From Parathielavia appendiculata (Eukaryota; Ascomycota; Sordariomycetes; Sordariales; Chaetomiaceae): DNA of 64,000 nt. The position numbers and the translations under genes are program-made. The notes under the pieces were generated by a model, which was not told the DNA's origin, made no database searches, and worked only from the letters and a program-made list of their open reading frames with translations. Positions 10,254 through 20,710 of the stretch are shown piece by piece. How positions within the stretch are numbered: position 1 is the first letter of the stretch; each line of letters opens with the position of its first letter. Where the stretch lies: contig NW_026944228.1 of NCBI RefSeq assembly GCF_033297405.1, positions 202,488 to 266,487 on the forward strand, in the 5' to 3' direction.

Positions 10254-12221
10254 CTATTTCGGCCCCGTCTTGCCTGTCGGGATGCAGAACAACACCAATC
10301 TCTTGCCCTTGGGTCCTTCCTCGCCATCCTTCCAGTCGTTCAATCCCTTATCCACGCGGTAGTAGCCGCGCCTCTCAAGTTGGATGATATCGTCCTTCTT
10401 GAGCTGCGCTGCCGCCTCATCGCACCACGCGTCCTCCATTGTCTCGGTCACTGGGTTCAAAAAGTCCTCCATGTTGTCCTCCTCCTGCAGCACGTCCTTG
10501 GTAATGAGGTAGTCAAAATCCCACAGCTCGGCGGGCACCAGCTTCTGGCCCTTGGAGGCGAGCCAAGTAACCTTCTTCTCAGTCTTCTTGACGTCGCCTT
10601 GCAAATTCAGCTCGCATATGAGGCTGGGGATGGGGTCACCGCCCGCGATCTGGCGGACGAAGGCGTTGCCCCATGCCATGAGGGTAATCTCCTCGCCGTC
10701 CTTGAAGCTCTTGGCATCGGCCTGGTCCATGAGGAGCTCCGAGGCAAAAACTACCTTCTTGTTGCCTATGTCTTTGTTCTTGGGGTGCTTCGGCCTGTCA
10801 GCCGAGAAAGGCTCGGCAGGCGCCTCGGCGCCGGTGACCGCCACCTTCACCACGTCCTTCTGGAGGATGGCGGTGTGGCGGGGTGCAACTGGATCAATCT
10901 CCTTCTTGTTGCTGGCCCAGAAGTTCGTCCAGTCCATGGTGACCACGTTCCTACTTGGGCCCTGCTTCAGAATGAAGTCTCGCAAGGCGGGAATGGTCAT
11001 ACCGCGCCTGCGAACGCCACGGATTGTTGGCATGCGCGGGTCGTCCCAGCCCCAGACTTTGCCAGTTTCAACCAGTTTTGCCAGCTTACGCTTGGAGAGG
11101 AAGGTCCGGATGAAGTTCATCCGAGCGAAGTCCCACATGTAAACCTGACGGAGCTTGAGCGTGTCCAAGAACCACTGGTACTGCGGATTGCGGTCCGTGT
11201 ACTCTGTGGATCTGAGCGCGTGGGTCACGCCCTCGTGGCTGTCGACAACAGGGCAGGCAAAGTCGTACATGGGGTACATCTTCCACTTGGTCCCGGTGCG
11301 GTGGTGGGGTGTCTCGATATTGCAGCGGTAGATGACGGGATCTCTCATGGCCTTGTTCGGGTTGTCGACCGAGATTTTGGCGCGAATGCAGTTTTGGACA
11401 CCCTCCTCTGAGCCCTTCTTCATCTCCTCGAAGATGCGCAGATTCTCCTCGACAGACCTGTCACGCCGCCGCGAAGCGATGCCCTTGAAGCGCTCATCGC
11501 GCATCGTCTCCTGGTCAGTGTCATCGGCATATGCATGGCCCTCCTTGATGAGCCGGATGCACATCTCGTAAAGATAGTCAAAGTAATCCGAGGTGTAAGA
11601 GAGAGCGTCAGGCCGGATGCCCATCAAGGCGAGATCCTCAATGATGGCGTCCTGGTACTCTTGCTTCTCCTTGGATGGGTTGGTGTCATCGAGACGGAGA
11701 CGCAGTGTGCCATTGTAGGCTTGGTGAGCAAAGTAGTCACTAAGAAGGGCAGCCTTGGCGTGTCCAATGTGCAGGTATCCCCTGGTCCAAATCAGTTTTG
11801 TCCGCAATTGAAATGGTGACGGCGCAGCTCACGAGGGCTCGGGCAAGAATCTCGTCACGACACCCTTGTTGGCGTTCTGCAGTGCAAGAGCATAGCTCGC
11901 GCCGGCTTTGCTCGCAGCGGCTATCTTGGCCTTCGCAGCGGCATCCTTAGCTAAGATGTCGGCCTGGATCTCGGGATGATTCTCCTCGATGAACTGAAAC
12001 CAGCGGGCAAGGTTGACGAGGCTACCCCGCTTGATGAAGGACACAGCAGCACGGTTACCACGGAGAGCTTGCCAGATCTTGGTATCGATATCGCCGAGCG
12101 TGTAGCCGTCAAGGTATGTGCGGAGGATCAAGTGCTTGTCGAGGGCCTGCAGCCGGGGCTCAATCTGGCGGAAATCGGCGGTGAGGAGGGCCTCAAGCGG
12201 CTTCAGCTCGTCCAGCTTCAT
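10254..12221 (-). CDS. GUS1: Cytosolic glutamyl-tRNA synthetase
   Basis: Two exons, 12221-11833 and 11781-10254, give 638 residues. The intron is GTGAGC..CCAG and rejoins LPEPS to GYLHIGHAKAALL. The enzyme charges tRNA-Glu with glutamate. The N-terminal 120 residues are a GST-like appended domain (LDKHLILRTYLDGYTLGDID) typical of eukaryotic cytosolic GluRS. The class I HIGH motif is at about residue 134. The second signature, in the form LSKRKL, lies near residue 367, followed by the C-terminal anticodon-binding beta-barrel region. I chose the ATG at 12221 (MKLDELKPLEALL) because related proteins start close to this point; the frame is open to an alternative ATG at 12326. The gene is head-to-head with MRPL1, sharing about 330 bp of promoter. 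Confidence 0.95.
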
Positions 12222-12553
12222 CTTGTTGTTGACGGGTGGGAATTGGCGGTGCGCAAATACGTTGCTGAGTCGAGTCGATATCAAGCGCAGTCTCCCTTGG
12301 CCGATCTGAGTCAACAACACCTGCAAACTTTTGGAGGGGCACGGCAGGCCAAGCTGTGGCGGGGTAGCACTGTTTTGCCGGGCGGTGAGTGGCTGGACAC
12401 CCTGTCCACGACCCCTGTCATTCTTAACGCCTCACAATTGAGGCTCACGCGCCCAGCTGCTCGGACCCAACTTTTTTTGGAGGCTGCAGTTGCAGGTCAA
12501 CATCGAGCCTGAATCCGCGACCGAGTCCAGCCCCGTGTCTGGCATTGAACGCG

Positions 12554-13516
12554 ATGGCCTCCCTCAACCAGTGTCTTGCCTCTCTGGCGAGACTCAGCTT
12601 AGTTGCGCCAGCAAGGCCAACAGTAACGCCGACACTACTCAAATTCCTAGTGCCATCAGCGACGGCCCCCCTTGTTCGGCGTGCATCCGGCGGAGGAGGC
12701 ATGCGCAAGCGCCCGGCGAAGAAGAAGAAGACATACAAGATGTTCCGCTCCTACGACCTATCGCAGATAGAACAATACTCTCTCTGCGATGCCATGCGGC
12801 AAGCTTATCCTGAAGCCCTCCTGCCAGCGCCAACGCTAATTGTTCAAGTCAGATATCTGCGAGCCATCGAAGTCGGCCGCCCGCCTGCCTCGGTAAAATA
12901 CGACCTCGCTATCAAGATCAAGACGCACAAGAACGGGCCCGTCCTACGCAACAGCATCCGTCTCCCTTTCCCTGTCAAGACCGATACGCGCATCGGCGTC
13001 ATTTGTCCCGAGGATAGCCCTCTCATGGTCGAAGCGCAGCAGCTCGGTGCCGTGGCGGTGGGGCAAGAAAGCCTATTCGAGAGCATCCGCGAAGGCAATA
13101 TCCCCTTCAATAAATTGATCTGCCACGTCGACAGCCAGGAAGCCTTGAAGCAGGCGAATCTCGGCAAAATCCTCGGTCCCAAGGGTCTAATGCCCAACCC
13201 GAAAACAAAGACGATCACAAACGACCTGAAGGCAACGGTGCAGGAGCTCATCGGCGCAGACGAGTACAGGGAACGGGGCGGTGTGGTGAGAATCGCGGTC
13301 GGCCAGTTGGGTTTCACGCCCAAGATGCTGTCTGAAAACATCAGAGCGCTGATGTCGTTGGTGAAGACGGACATCAGCAACGCCGACGAGAACCATCCCA
13401 AGGCGCTGGACGAAGTCGTGCTGAGCTCCACCAACGGGCCCGGATTCAGCTTGAACGGCACTTTCCACTCGACGGATGAGAAGGTGAAGCCCGAGGACCT
13501 GCAATCAGTCATGTAG
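12554..13516 (+). CDS. MRPL1: Mitochondrial large-subunit ribosomal protein L1 (uL1m)
   Basis: Single exon, 320 residues. ATG 12554 begins an Arg/Ser/Ala-rich mitochondrial targeting sequence (MASLNQCLASLARL) that ends near VRRAS, followed by a basic KKKK segment. The L1 domain follows, with the family signature GKILGPKGLMPNPKTKT and the preceding NLGK, then VGQLGFTPKMLSENIRALM. It is a structural protein of the L1 stalk of the mitoribosome. It is divergent from the cytosolic GluRS gene and ends 114 bp before the convergent COG2 gene. Start choice is simple: this is the first ATG of the frame after an in-frame TTG. Confidence 0.94.
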   Translation: MASLNQCLASLARLSLVAPARPTVTPTLLKFLVPSATAPLVRRASGGGGMRKRPAKKKKTYKMFRSYDLSQIEQYSLCDAMRQAYPEALLPAPTLIVQVRYLRAIEVGRPPASVKYDLAIKIKTHKNGPVLRNSIRLPFPVKTDTRIGVICPEDSPLMVEAQQLGAVAVGQESLFESIREGNIPFNKLICHVDSQEALKQANLGKILGPKGLMPNPKTKTITNDLKATVQELIGADEYRERGGVVRIAVGQLGFTPKMLSENIRALMSLVKTDISNADENHPKALDEVVLSSTNGPGFSLNGTFHSTDEKVKPEDLQSVM

Positions 13517-13630
13517 GCTCATTGTAACAACGCTGTATGCCAATGTACTATAATCATGAAGCCAAGAGCGTCGGTGTTGGATATTTGTTTGGGGTATCTA
13601 GGACGGATAGCAATGCTCGTGATGCACCTC

Positions 13631-14605
13631 TTATTTTTCCTTCAGCACTTTGACCGCCTCGGCTTGGGCATCAAGACTCCTGTATATCCCGAGGTATTGG
13701 ATGACGCGCCCTTGGCCTTTGGGTCCGGCTTTGCGAGCTTCCTTCAACGCTGTGCTCAAGTCGAGCAATATTGTGTTCCGACATCGCGACATCCTCCCCT
13801 CGGTCTTCTTCACAAACGGCAGATCTCGGCCGACGGAGTCTGCGATGCGTTCAGCAACGGAGTACTCCCTTACCAGCCCAGCCAATTTCGAAGGGCTGCT
13901 GCTGAGAAACCCGAGCTCCTCCTCTTCTCCTTCATCCTCTTCATCACTCTCCGCAAAGTTGAAATTATCCCCCCAATCCTCCTCTGCCTCATTGCCGTTC
14001 CCGACATCTTTCCGTTCCCTCTTCACTAGGTCACCAACCGCTAACCTCTCCTCCAACCCGGCAACCCTCTCCTCCAGTTCCAACATTTTCCTCCCGAGCT
14101 CCACTGCCTCCTTCACACGCGCCAACTCGGCATTCACCCTACCCACCTCCATCCTCCGCTCCCGTACCCTCCCCTGCATTTCCTCGACCGCCCGCCGAAA
14201 CCCCAGCAGCGCAACCCGGACATCCTCCACCCGTTCTTCCCCGCCCTTCAGTTCGTCGCCCAAGCTCAAAAAGGCAGTGTAGTTCGCATTGACCAACTCC
14301 AGCAACTCGGCGCTGATGGCGGCGCTGCGGTCGCGAAGCTCCGAGCGCAGGTCCTCGAGGGTCTGGTGTCGCGACGCTGGCCCGCCGGTGTGGAGTGCTG
14401 AGAGGTAGGCTGCTGCGTCGAAGTCGGGGGCGAGGAAATCCAATCGGGAGAGGGCGGCGGGGAAGGGGAGGGGACCAGTGCCATCGTCTGGTTCGGAACC
14501 CGAGTCCGAAGGAGAGGAGCGGAGGTGCGAGTTGGAGTGGCTGTAGGCTTGCGAGTAGGAGGAGGGCGGTCGCGAGGGTGGGGAGGTGACGCTGAGTTGT
14601 GCCAT
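13631..14605 (-). CDS. COG2: Conserved oligomeric Golgi complex subunit 2
   Basis: Single exon of 324 residues from ATG 14605 (MAQLSVTSPPSRPPSS). After a Ser/Pro-rich start comes the conserved N-terminal COG2 region (LSRLDFLAPDFDAAAYLS, then RHQTLEDLRSELRDRS). A long alpha-helical coiled-coil part (EEMQGRVRERRMEVGRVNAE) and an acidic stretch (ESDEEDEGEEEE) follow. The C-terminus QYLGIYRSLDAQAEAV is typical. COG2 is part of lobe A of the COG tether for retrograde vesicles at the Golgi. The length suits fungal COG2, which is much shorter than the human protein. The frame is open 52 codons further upstream, but the extension is not conserved in character. Confidence 0.9.
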   Translation of the reverse strand: MAQLSVTSPPSRPPSSYSQAYSHSNSHLRSSPSDSGSEPDDGTGPLPFPAALSRLDFLAPDFDAAAYLSALHTGGPASRHQTLEDLRSELRDRSAAISAELLELVNANYTAFLSLGDELKGGEERVEDVRVALLGFRRAVEEMQGRVRERRMEVGRVNAELARVKEAVELGRKMLELEERVAGLEERLAVGDLVKRERKDVGNGNEAEEDWGDNFNFAESDEEDEGEEEELGFLSSSPSKLAGLVREYSVAERIADSVGRDLPFVKKTEGRMSRCRNTILLDLSTALKEARKAGPKGQGRVIQYLGIYRSLDAQAEAVKVLKEK

Positions 14606-16049
14606 TGTGTTGCGCGGATATGGTGCGGTGGTTCGCGGTCCACTGTGTATGAAGGAGGATTGCCTGGTAAACGATGGTCCGTCAAAGTGCTGTGATGCTG
14701 TGGCGCATGTGGCTTTTATGTCAAAAGAGCTCCTGACATTCCCACGGAACATTAGTTGCATCTTGGTAGCAGGCCTGCTTGGCGCTGTATGGCCCGTGCG
14801 TGACTGCCGAAGCTCTCTTGCCCGGCACTTCTGTTGAACTCAAGTTGAGATTTTCCCAGGATTCTCTTCTCCGACACATGGTTTAAGTGAACATCAACTT
14901 ACCCTCGTCGCTATCCGCATCGCCAAAGCGATTGTAGAGCCTTGACAAACGGTGAAGGTGTGCCTACATGATTCACAATGGGAACCGGGGTTGATGCAGC
15001 AGGAGTTTTTTAGTGGACTTGTATCCGTACCTTGGACAGCTCACGACGACACCAACCGCGCTTGCTATTGGAATGCATTGGACCGGTCACTGTATCACAT
15101 GCCCTCAGCCCAGCCCACGGCGGCAGATATCAGACTGCCCCGAACATGAATCTCCGGTTCCGGGTCTCTCCGGCATCGCATGCGCTGGTCGCAGGGCCAG
15201 GAAGGCACCTGAACAGCGCACATTAAAAGTGTGGGCTCTAAGGAGGCTGGTTGTAGGCAATCAATCGCTTCATCCGTGAATCCGCTGGGCCCTACTTATC
15301 GAGCAACGGTACACACCTCACGTTCTCTGTGTGCTTTCTCCGGAGAGCACAGCTGCTGCTTTTATTTGCATCTCCGATGCAGGAGGGATGCGAATGGATG
15401 ACCCCCATCAAATCCACCAGACCCTTTTTGGCGTAGTGTAGCGTCAGAATTATCTTATCAATCAGTCTCGATCAGGATCTCCATCTCCAATTCCATTCTT
15501 GTCGAATCATCTCAGCGGACGTGCGCTCGGTACACTGCCCTGGAGCTCCCGATTTCGCTGACGGAAATTCCCTCGTTAATCCTCGGTCGGAGCAAGGAGA
15601 CGAATTTTCTCTCCTCTGGTTTCCAACGGGACAGATCGCCAGCTTCGCACCTCCTTCGACTTCTCGAGTCATAGTTCCGAGTTCGACAAAAGATCAGTTC
15701 CAGTACGACGAGGCTCAAACTCCTGAGCAACACTACACTTACCTGAGTTCTGGGCAACCGAGTGTTTTCCGCGGCTTCCAGCGGTTCCCGAGGTGCGGGG
15801 CTCCTCGCTTTCCCCAGACAGAGCAGCCGCCTGCACGTCGCGACCATTTCAGGTATCTCAGCACCCGACTGATAAATTTTCGACGTTAGCGCCCTCCTAT
15901 TCTCAACATAGGCGCTGCATGACTTTGGTTCATCGTCTACCCCGGCGTCGACGAGCGCTTTCGAAGGGCCGGGACAACCTGGAAGTTTTGCAGCATTAAG
16001 CTGGGAGTTGTGCTGCGACGACTTGCAGCTGATCATTCAAGCCAGCAGC
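14606..16049. other. Intergenic: COG2 promoter and long HapX leader
   Basis: A 1.4-kb stretch between two divergently transcribed genes. Several frames of 60-170 codons overlap here but none resembles a protein family. The part from about 15450 on is probably the HapX promoter and 5' leader. A tandem GATA motif is listed separately. Confidence 0.5.
15450..15460 (-). promoter_or_regulatory. Tandem GATA-factor motif upstream of HapX
   Basis: TTATCTTATCA on the plus strand reads TGATAAGATAA on the minus strand, two overlapping GATAA cores, about 590 bp before the HapX start codon. Fungal iron-responsive GATA repressors (SreA/Fep1 type) bind sites built on ATCWGATAA and repress hapX when iron is plentiful. 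The match is partial and GATA cores are common, so the link to SreA is inference. Confidence 0.3.
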
Positions 16050-17984
16050 ATGGCGGCTGTCGTGACCGTCGCACCGAACTCAGGCCTGAATGCTCAGAAG
16101 GCAGATATAGACCCATCAAGAGCGCTGTCCCTCACAACCTCGGTCAACCGTGACTCACCAAGTTCTGTCTCCAGCCCCGCTTCAGCAGCCTCCCCGTCCA
16201 CCGTCTCCACCCCCATATCTGCCTTGTCAACGGGACCCCCAATCGCGATCCGGCCGAGCACATCGAACAAACCACCTCCGATCAAGCCTTCTGCTGCGGT
16301 GAGCAGAAGGGCTGGATCAACCCTCATGTCTTCGGCATCAACCCCACAGCACATGACCTTGAGCATGACCAGCAAGGAGTGGGTCATACCCCCTCGGCCG
16401 AAACCTGGCCGTAAGCCTGCCACCGACACGCCGCCAACCAAGCGCAAGGCCCAGAACCGAGCTGCCCAGAGAGCGTTCCGGGAACGCAGGGCAGCCCGCG
16501 TTGGAGAGCTGGAGGAGCAACTTGAGGAGGAGAAGGCTACCCATGAGCGGACAGTCAGTGGATTGCAGGAACGTATCACGCACCTGGAGGTTGAGACCGA
16601 AAACCTCCGCTCAAGATGCCAATGGTTGGAGTCTTTGCTCGAGAAGGAGCGGCAGAACCGTAGTAACATGACAGGAAAACGGGACGACTCACAGCAGCAG
16701 ATCATATCAAGCAACAGCAACCCGGTGTCACCGCACACCCAAGGACAACCAGGCCAAGTTGACCGATCACACGCTATGCTGTCGCTGCAGCCGGCGCCAC
16801 CTCCAAATATCTCATCGCGATCGATCCATATTGCCGAACCTCGGCCACTGGCACAACCATTCTCCATCTCACAAATAGTATCGCCTCTGGAGGGAGCCAC
16901 GCCGGTCAATCTCGGCTGCGGCAACTGCCAGGCCAACAGCTCCTGCGCATGCGCAGATGAGGTTCTACGAACCGCGGATATGGCGGTTGGATGCGGGAAG
17001 TGCTCACTTGGCACCAGGTGTGAGTGTCTCGAGGAGACTCTGGGAATGCCCATAGCTGTTGCAGATCTGAAGCGGCCGCTTCCGCCAAGCTCGTCACCGT
17101 CACCGTCCCCGGATGAAAAGCGACAACGCTCTGACGCGGGCATCATCATGGAAACCGACTTCACTGCGATCTATTCCACTCAAAGCCACAAAGAGGCGGC
17201 ACAGCCACATCTACAGCCCCTGACGTCGATAGAGCCTAGAGACTCGTGCGGGTTCTGCAAAGACGGAACTTACTGCGTATGCGCCGACTCCATGTTGACG
17301 TCTGCCTCAATGCTGCCACCTCCAAGCCAGCAGATGGCGGGACACACCCAGGAACACACCCCGCCCCCGTCCGAGGATGACGTGGTCGTGCCTTTAGCCA
17401 TGGAAGTGACGGCTACGGGGGCTATCAAGCTTCCTAGGCTGCGTACCCTTCAGCAGAGAGAAACTGCCAAACCTGCCACAAAATTCGGAGGGTGTGGACC
17501 CAACGGCCCCGGCACATGTGCTCAATGTCTTGCCGACCCCAAATCCGGCCTCTTTTGCCGCTCCCTGGCAGCCAATTTTCAGAAAAACAATTCGGGCAGC
17601 GGCGGTGGATGCTGCGGAAACAGCGGTCCAGGAGGCTGCTGCAAGGCCGGACAATCACAGCAAGATGCCGACCCTCCGCTTGCTGCAGCCCCTGCGGCCG
17701 CGAGGCCGACCAACACCATGACCAGTACCGGTGGCCCCAGCATCGGGTTTGGCCTCAGTCTATCCTGCGCCGACGCCTACAAGACTTTGTCCAGTCACCG
17801 GCACTTTGAAGAAGCAGCTGATGACATCGGATCATGGCTGCCGAAGCTCAAGGCATTGCCTGTCCCCCGGCCCGGCCCCGTAGGCGGCCGCGGTCGACAT
17901 GGGCGGGCACCAATCGAGGTTGAGGCTGCGAGCATCATGAGCGTGCTAAAGGACTTCGATGTCAGGTTTGGCAGGGGTGAGTGA
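16050..17984 (+). CDS. hapX: HapX-type bZIP iron-response transcription factor
   Basis: Single exon, 644 residues, from ATG 16050 (MAAVVTVAPNSGLN). Residues about 109-125 (EWVIPPRPKPGRKPATD) are the Hap4-like CCAAT-binding-complex contact. The bZIP basic region follows directly (KRKAQNRAAQRAFRERR, about 131-147), with the leucine/coiled-coil segment to about 205. Four cysteine-rich regions follow: CGNCQANSSCAC (290-301), CGKCSLGTRCEC (315-326), CGFCKDGTYCVC (400-411) and CGPNGPGTCAQC (482-493). A Gly/Cys-rich tail contains CCGNSGPGGCC. HapX works with the CCAAT-binding complex to repress iron-consuming pathways and activate siderophore uptake when iron is low, and activates iron detoxification when it is high, sensing through the Cys-rich regions. 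All four regions look intact. Confidence 0.95.
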   Translation: MAAVVTVAPNSGLNAQKADIDPSRALSLTTSVNRDSPSSVSSPASAASPSTVSTPISALSTGPPIAIRPSTSNKPPPIKPSAAVSRRAGSTLMSSASTPQHMTLSMTSKEWVIPPRPKPGRKPATDTPPTKRKAQNRAAQRAFRERRAARVGELEEQLEEEKATHERTVSGLQERITHLEVETENLRSRCQWLESLLEKERQNRSNMTGKRDDSQQQIISSNSNPVSPHTQGQPGQVDRSHAMLSLQPAPPPNISSRSIHIAEPRPLAQPFSISQIVSPLEGATPVNLGCGNCQANSSCACADEVLRTADMAVGCGKCSLGTRCECLEETLGMPIAVADLKRPLPPSSSPSPSPDEKRQRSDAGIIMETDFTAIYSTQSHKEAAQPHLQPLTSIEPRDSCGFCKDGTYCVCADSMLTSASMLPPPSQQMAGHTQEHTPPPSEDDVVVPLAMEVTATGAIKLPRLRTLQQRETAKPATKFGGCGPNGPGTCAQCLADPKSGLFCRSLAANFQKNNSGSGGGCCGNSGPGGCCKAGQSQQDADPPLAAAPAAARPTNTMTSTGGPSIGFGLSLSCADAYKTLSSHRHFEEAADDIGSWLPKLKALPVPRPGPVGGRGRHGRAPIEVEAASIMSVLKDFDVRFGRGE

Positions 17985-20710
17985 TAAGTTCTTAGGTGCT
18001 TCCCCGCGTGCCCCTGGCCTCGAGGAGAGGGGCGCCTGCCGGGAAGGGGCCCGAGTGATCCGGTGCAGGACGGGAAAGTCATGTGCTTTGCTATCTTGGT
18101 TTTTGCTCGGATGTGCACCAAGGAGACGGAGGAGGGGGCGGCAGTGGAATGAAGGTCCATGCGGCCACTCATGCGGCCCGACGCAACAAACTCATGTCGA
18201 TCCCGCTTCCGTCACGATTGTTCCCGTTCTTGGCGTTTAGAAATGACGGATATCTCTTGCAGGTTCAGCCGGTAGGATCAGCTGGGATTGGAGGAGAGGT
18301 AGCGATTCTAGAGGAGTTCAAACAGCAGGAGGGGCCGGATGGTTGTCCTTGTATTGTGGGAGTACTGTGTAGGTACATACATTTTCTTGACGAGGTTGCT
18401 TACATCGGCTTATCTGTCTTTTCGAGCCGGAAATCCAGAAGCAATGAAAGTCATGAAGTATAACCTCATCTGCATTTGTCGAGACTTTCATGTTGCTGCA
18501 GATGCATGTAGCCTGAGCGGATCACACAAGCTGCATTTCCATATTGATTACGAAGGCATGCACGCTGCAGAATGCTGACAAGGGTACTATCATCAGATTC
18601 TCGTGTACTGGGTAGTACGCTGCGTTGGGTCAGACCTGTATGATCAAACGACAAGGCCGGGAGTGAGGAAATCTGACATATGGATACGGTAAATAAACAA
18701 TTCCTGATGCAGTCGACCAACGCGAAATCACACGTGTCACTCAGGTAGTATCCTGGGTGGCGTTGAGGCTGTCAGATACATACATCGGCGGGACTGTCCA
18801 CAAAGTTTAGTCACTGTCTCCACCAAGAACGGGCTGCTTCAAGGTCCGGGACTCTCACCTCTGAAAAGGATGGCTGGACGGTGAGTGCAACGCAGCTGAC
18901 TCCAGTACAGCCCGTCCACCGCGGCGCCACTGCAGCATGGAAGAGAATCGAGAGCCAGGAACCAATGGCAAGCCAGACCCAACTTGGTTCAGAAGCTCTC
19001 CTGCGACAGCCGAGGGCCAAGATGTGCATCATCGCTCCAACCAGGGGTGTTGGAGAAAAGATCACTGCGAGATCTCGGCCGTTGGCAATCGACAGCTCAG
19101 CGAAGGTCGCACAGCGCCCGCCCAACGGCCCCAGTCTGCCTTGCTGGCCGGATGAGATCACCGCCCGAGAATCTCTGTCCGGAACCCGGCACCCGACTGG
19201 CTTCAGGCTGAGTCGACACAACGCAGGAGAAGACGGCAACAGACATGGACTGTTAAGATGAACGAATTTGTTACCCCTGGGATCTGCGAAATCCAACGCC
19301 AACATGCAGCGGGCGACCCTTGCCTGCGGCAAGAAGTTAGCAAGCAAGGCCAGAGCGGGGTGGCGGCACTTGATTGGCGAGGGATCAGTGAGCTGGCATA
19401 ACAGCCCGCACAAGAGCTAGGCTTGACGATGCAGGCCGGTTCCGTCCTTATGGTCTTGGGGTCGTGGAGGCCACACATTGGACGGCGTCAGGCATGTCCT
19501 GCCGTGCCAACTAAATCCCTGGACTGAGCAAGGCAAGGCGGGGCAACAGATGCAAGGCCAGCGCAGCGGGGCTGTGGTCTGAAATTCAACCAAACCTGCC
19601 ACTTTCAGAGCAAAGAACCGAGACAGAAAGGAGTCGAGATGCTGAGGTCGGCAAAGGCGATATTTGATGACGACAATGCATACTGGTCCTGTGATCCAGT
19701 CATGCTTTGCCAATTTTAGGTGGGCGCTGTGGTCAGGTCGTTTGCCAGCCAGGCTTGCTGAGCTGGCAACTTGTGGCCCTTCCAGTGCGGAAACGGTGGT
19801 TGGATTCAAAGACTGTAGCATAAGGCGATTGCTCGAAGTGTACGAGGCCATAACAAACGAACGAAAGAGGGGAGATGTCGGAGAAGCTGCTTGACCAAAT
19901 TCAAGAGAAGTAAGTCGAACAGAAAAGCAAAAGCATGTGATCGCAAGCTGCGTTGGCTTCCATGGTTCTTCCACATAGGGACGAGCCATGGCTGCTTTGC
20001 GACGGAGATCTGAGGGAGCTTCAATGTACGGTGCTGCGGCTTACCGAACAACTCATTTGCGAGTCTCTGCCACAATTTGTTGTCCAAGCTAACCCGAGTC
20101 CAAGACAATGTGGTGACAAGGATTCGGGCGTGCTGTGGCAGATGAAGTCCAGGATGGTGATTTGTCCCACTCTCCCGATTAGGATTAGCTAGAATCAGTT
20201 AGCGGCCGGGTGGCTACCCCACGCTGCCGTTGCCCTCAAATGGGCATCAACACGGAGCAGCGCATGTTCCCAGGTTGCGAAGGTGTGCGAGCTGCGAGAA
20301 GACACGCTCTGTTATCTCCTGCTTCCGTCATCCCGTCAAGCGCCTACCTCACGGCGGCCGGAAACGTCACTCCAGGACCTGACGGCTCTCAGACCGACGC
20401 TTCACCGCTATCGCCGCTCCCTTTCGCCCCAGGGTGCCCAACGATGTCCTCGCGAGACACCTGAGTCTAGGACATTGGTCGCAAGCCGGCTGGCGCCGAC
20501 GCTTCCACATCGCCGCACTCGCGTGGCCTTCCGACAAACACCCGCGCAAGAGTCCGCTCTGCCCAAGCCGTCGTTGATAGACACTGCTTACCTGTTGCGT
20601 ATCAGCCCGCCGTTCCCAAGTCTACGATCCCTCCCAGATCTAAAGGACTCTTCTATCGAGTGCACATGGGCGATCGCTGTCGCCCGCTCGATTCCCCTCA
20701 TGGGCCCATT
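17985..20710. other. Large intergenic region, 2.7 kb
   Basis: No gene recognised. It should contain the HapX 3' UTR and the promoter and leader of the next gene. The longest frames (18811-19413 minus, 19417-19989 minus) have no domain, no secretory signal and a shadow-like composition. No tRNA or inverted repeat was seen. A lineage-specific gene or long non-coding RNA cannot be excluded. Confidence 0.4.

Noticed and set aside
10173..11411. 412-codon plus-strand frame
   Set aside because: Exactly antisense to the glutamyl-tRNA synthetase gene; a shadow of GC-rich coding DNA.
16094..17164. 356-codon minus-strand frame
   Set aside because: Antisense to HapX, no domain; shadow.
18811..19413. 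200-codon minus-strand frame in the 2.7-kb gap
   Set aside because: No recognisable family, no signal peptide or membrane pattern and no splice context; not supported as a gene.
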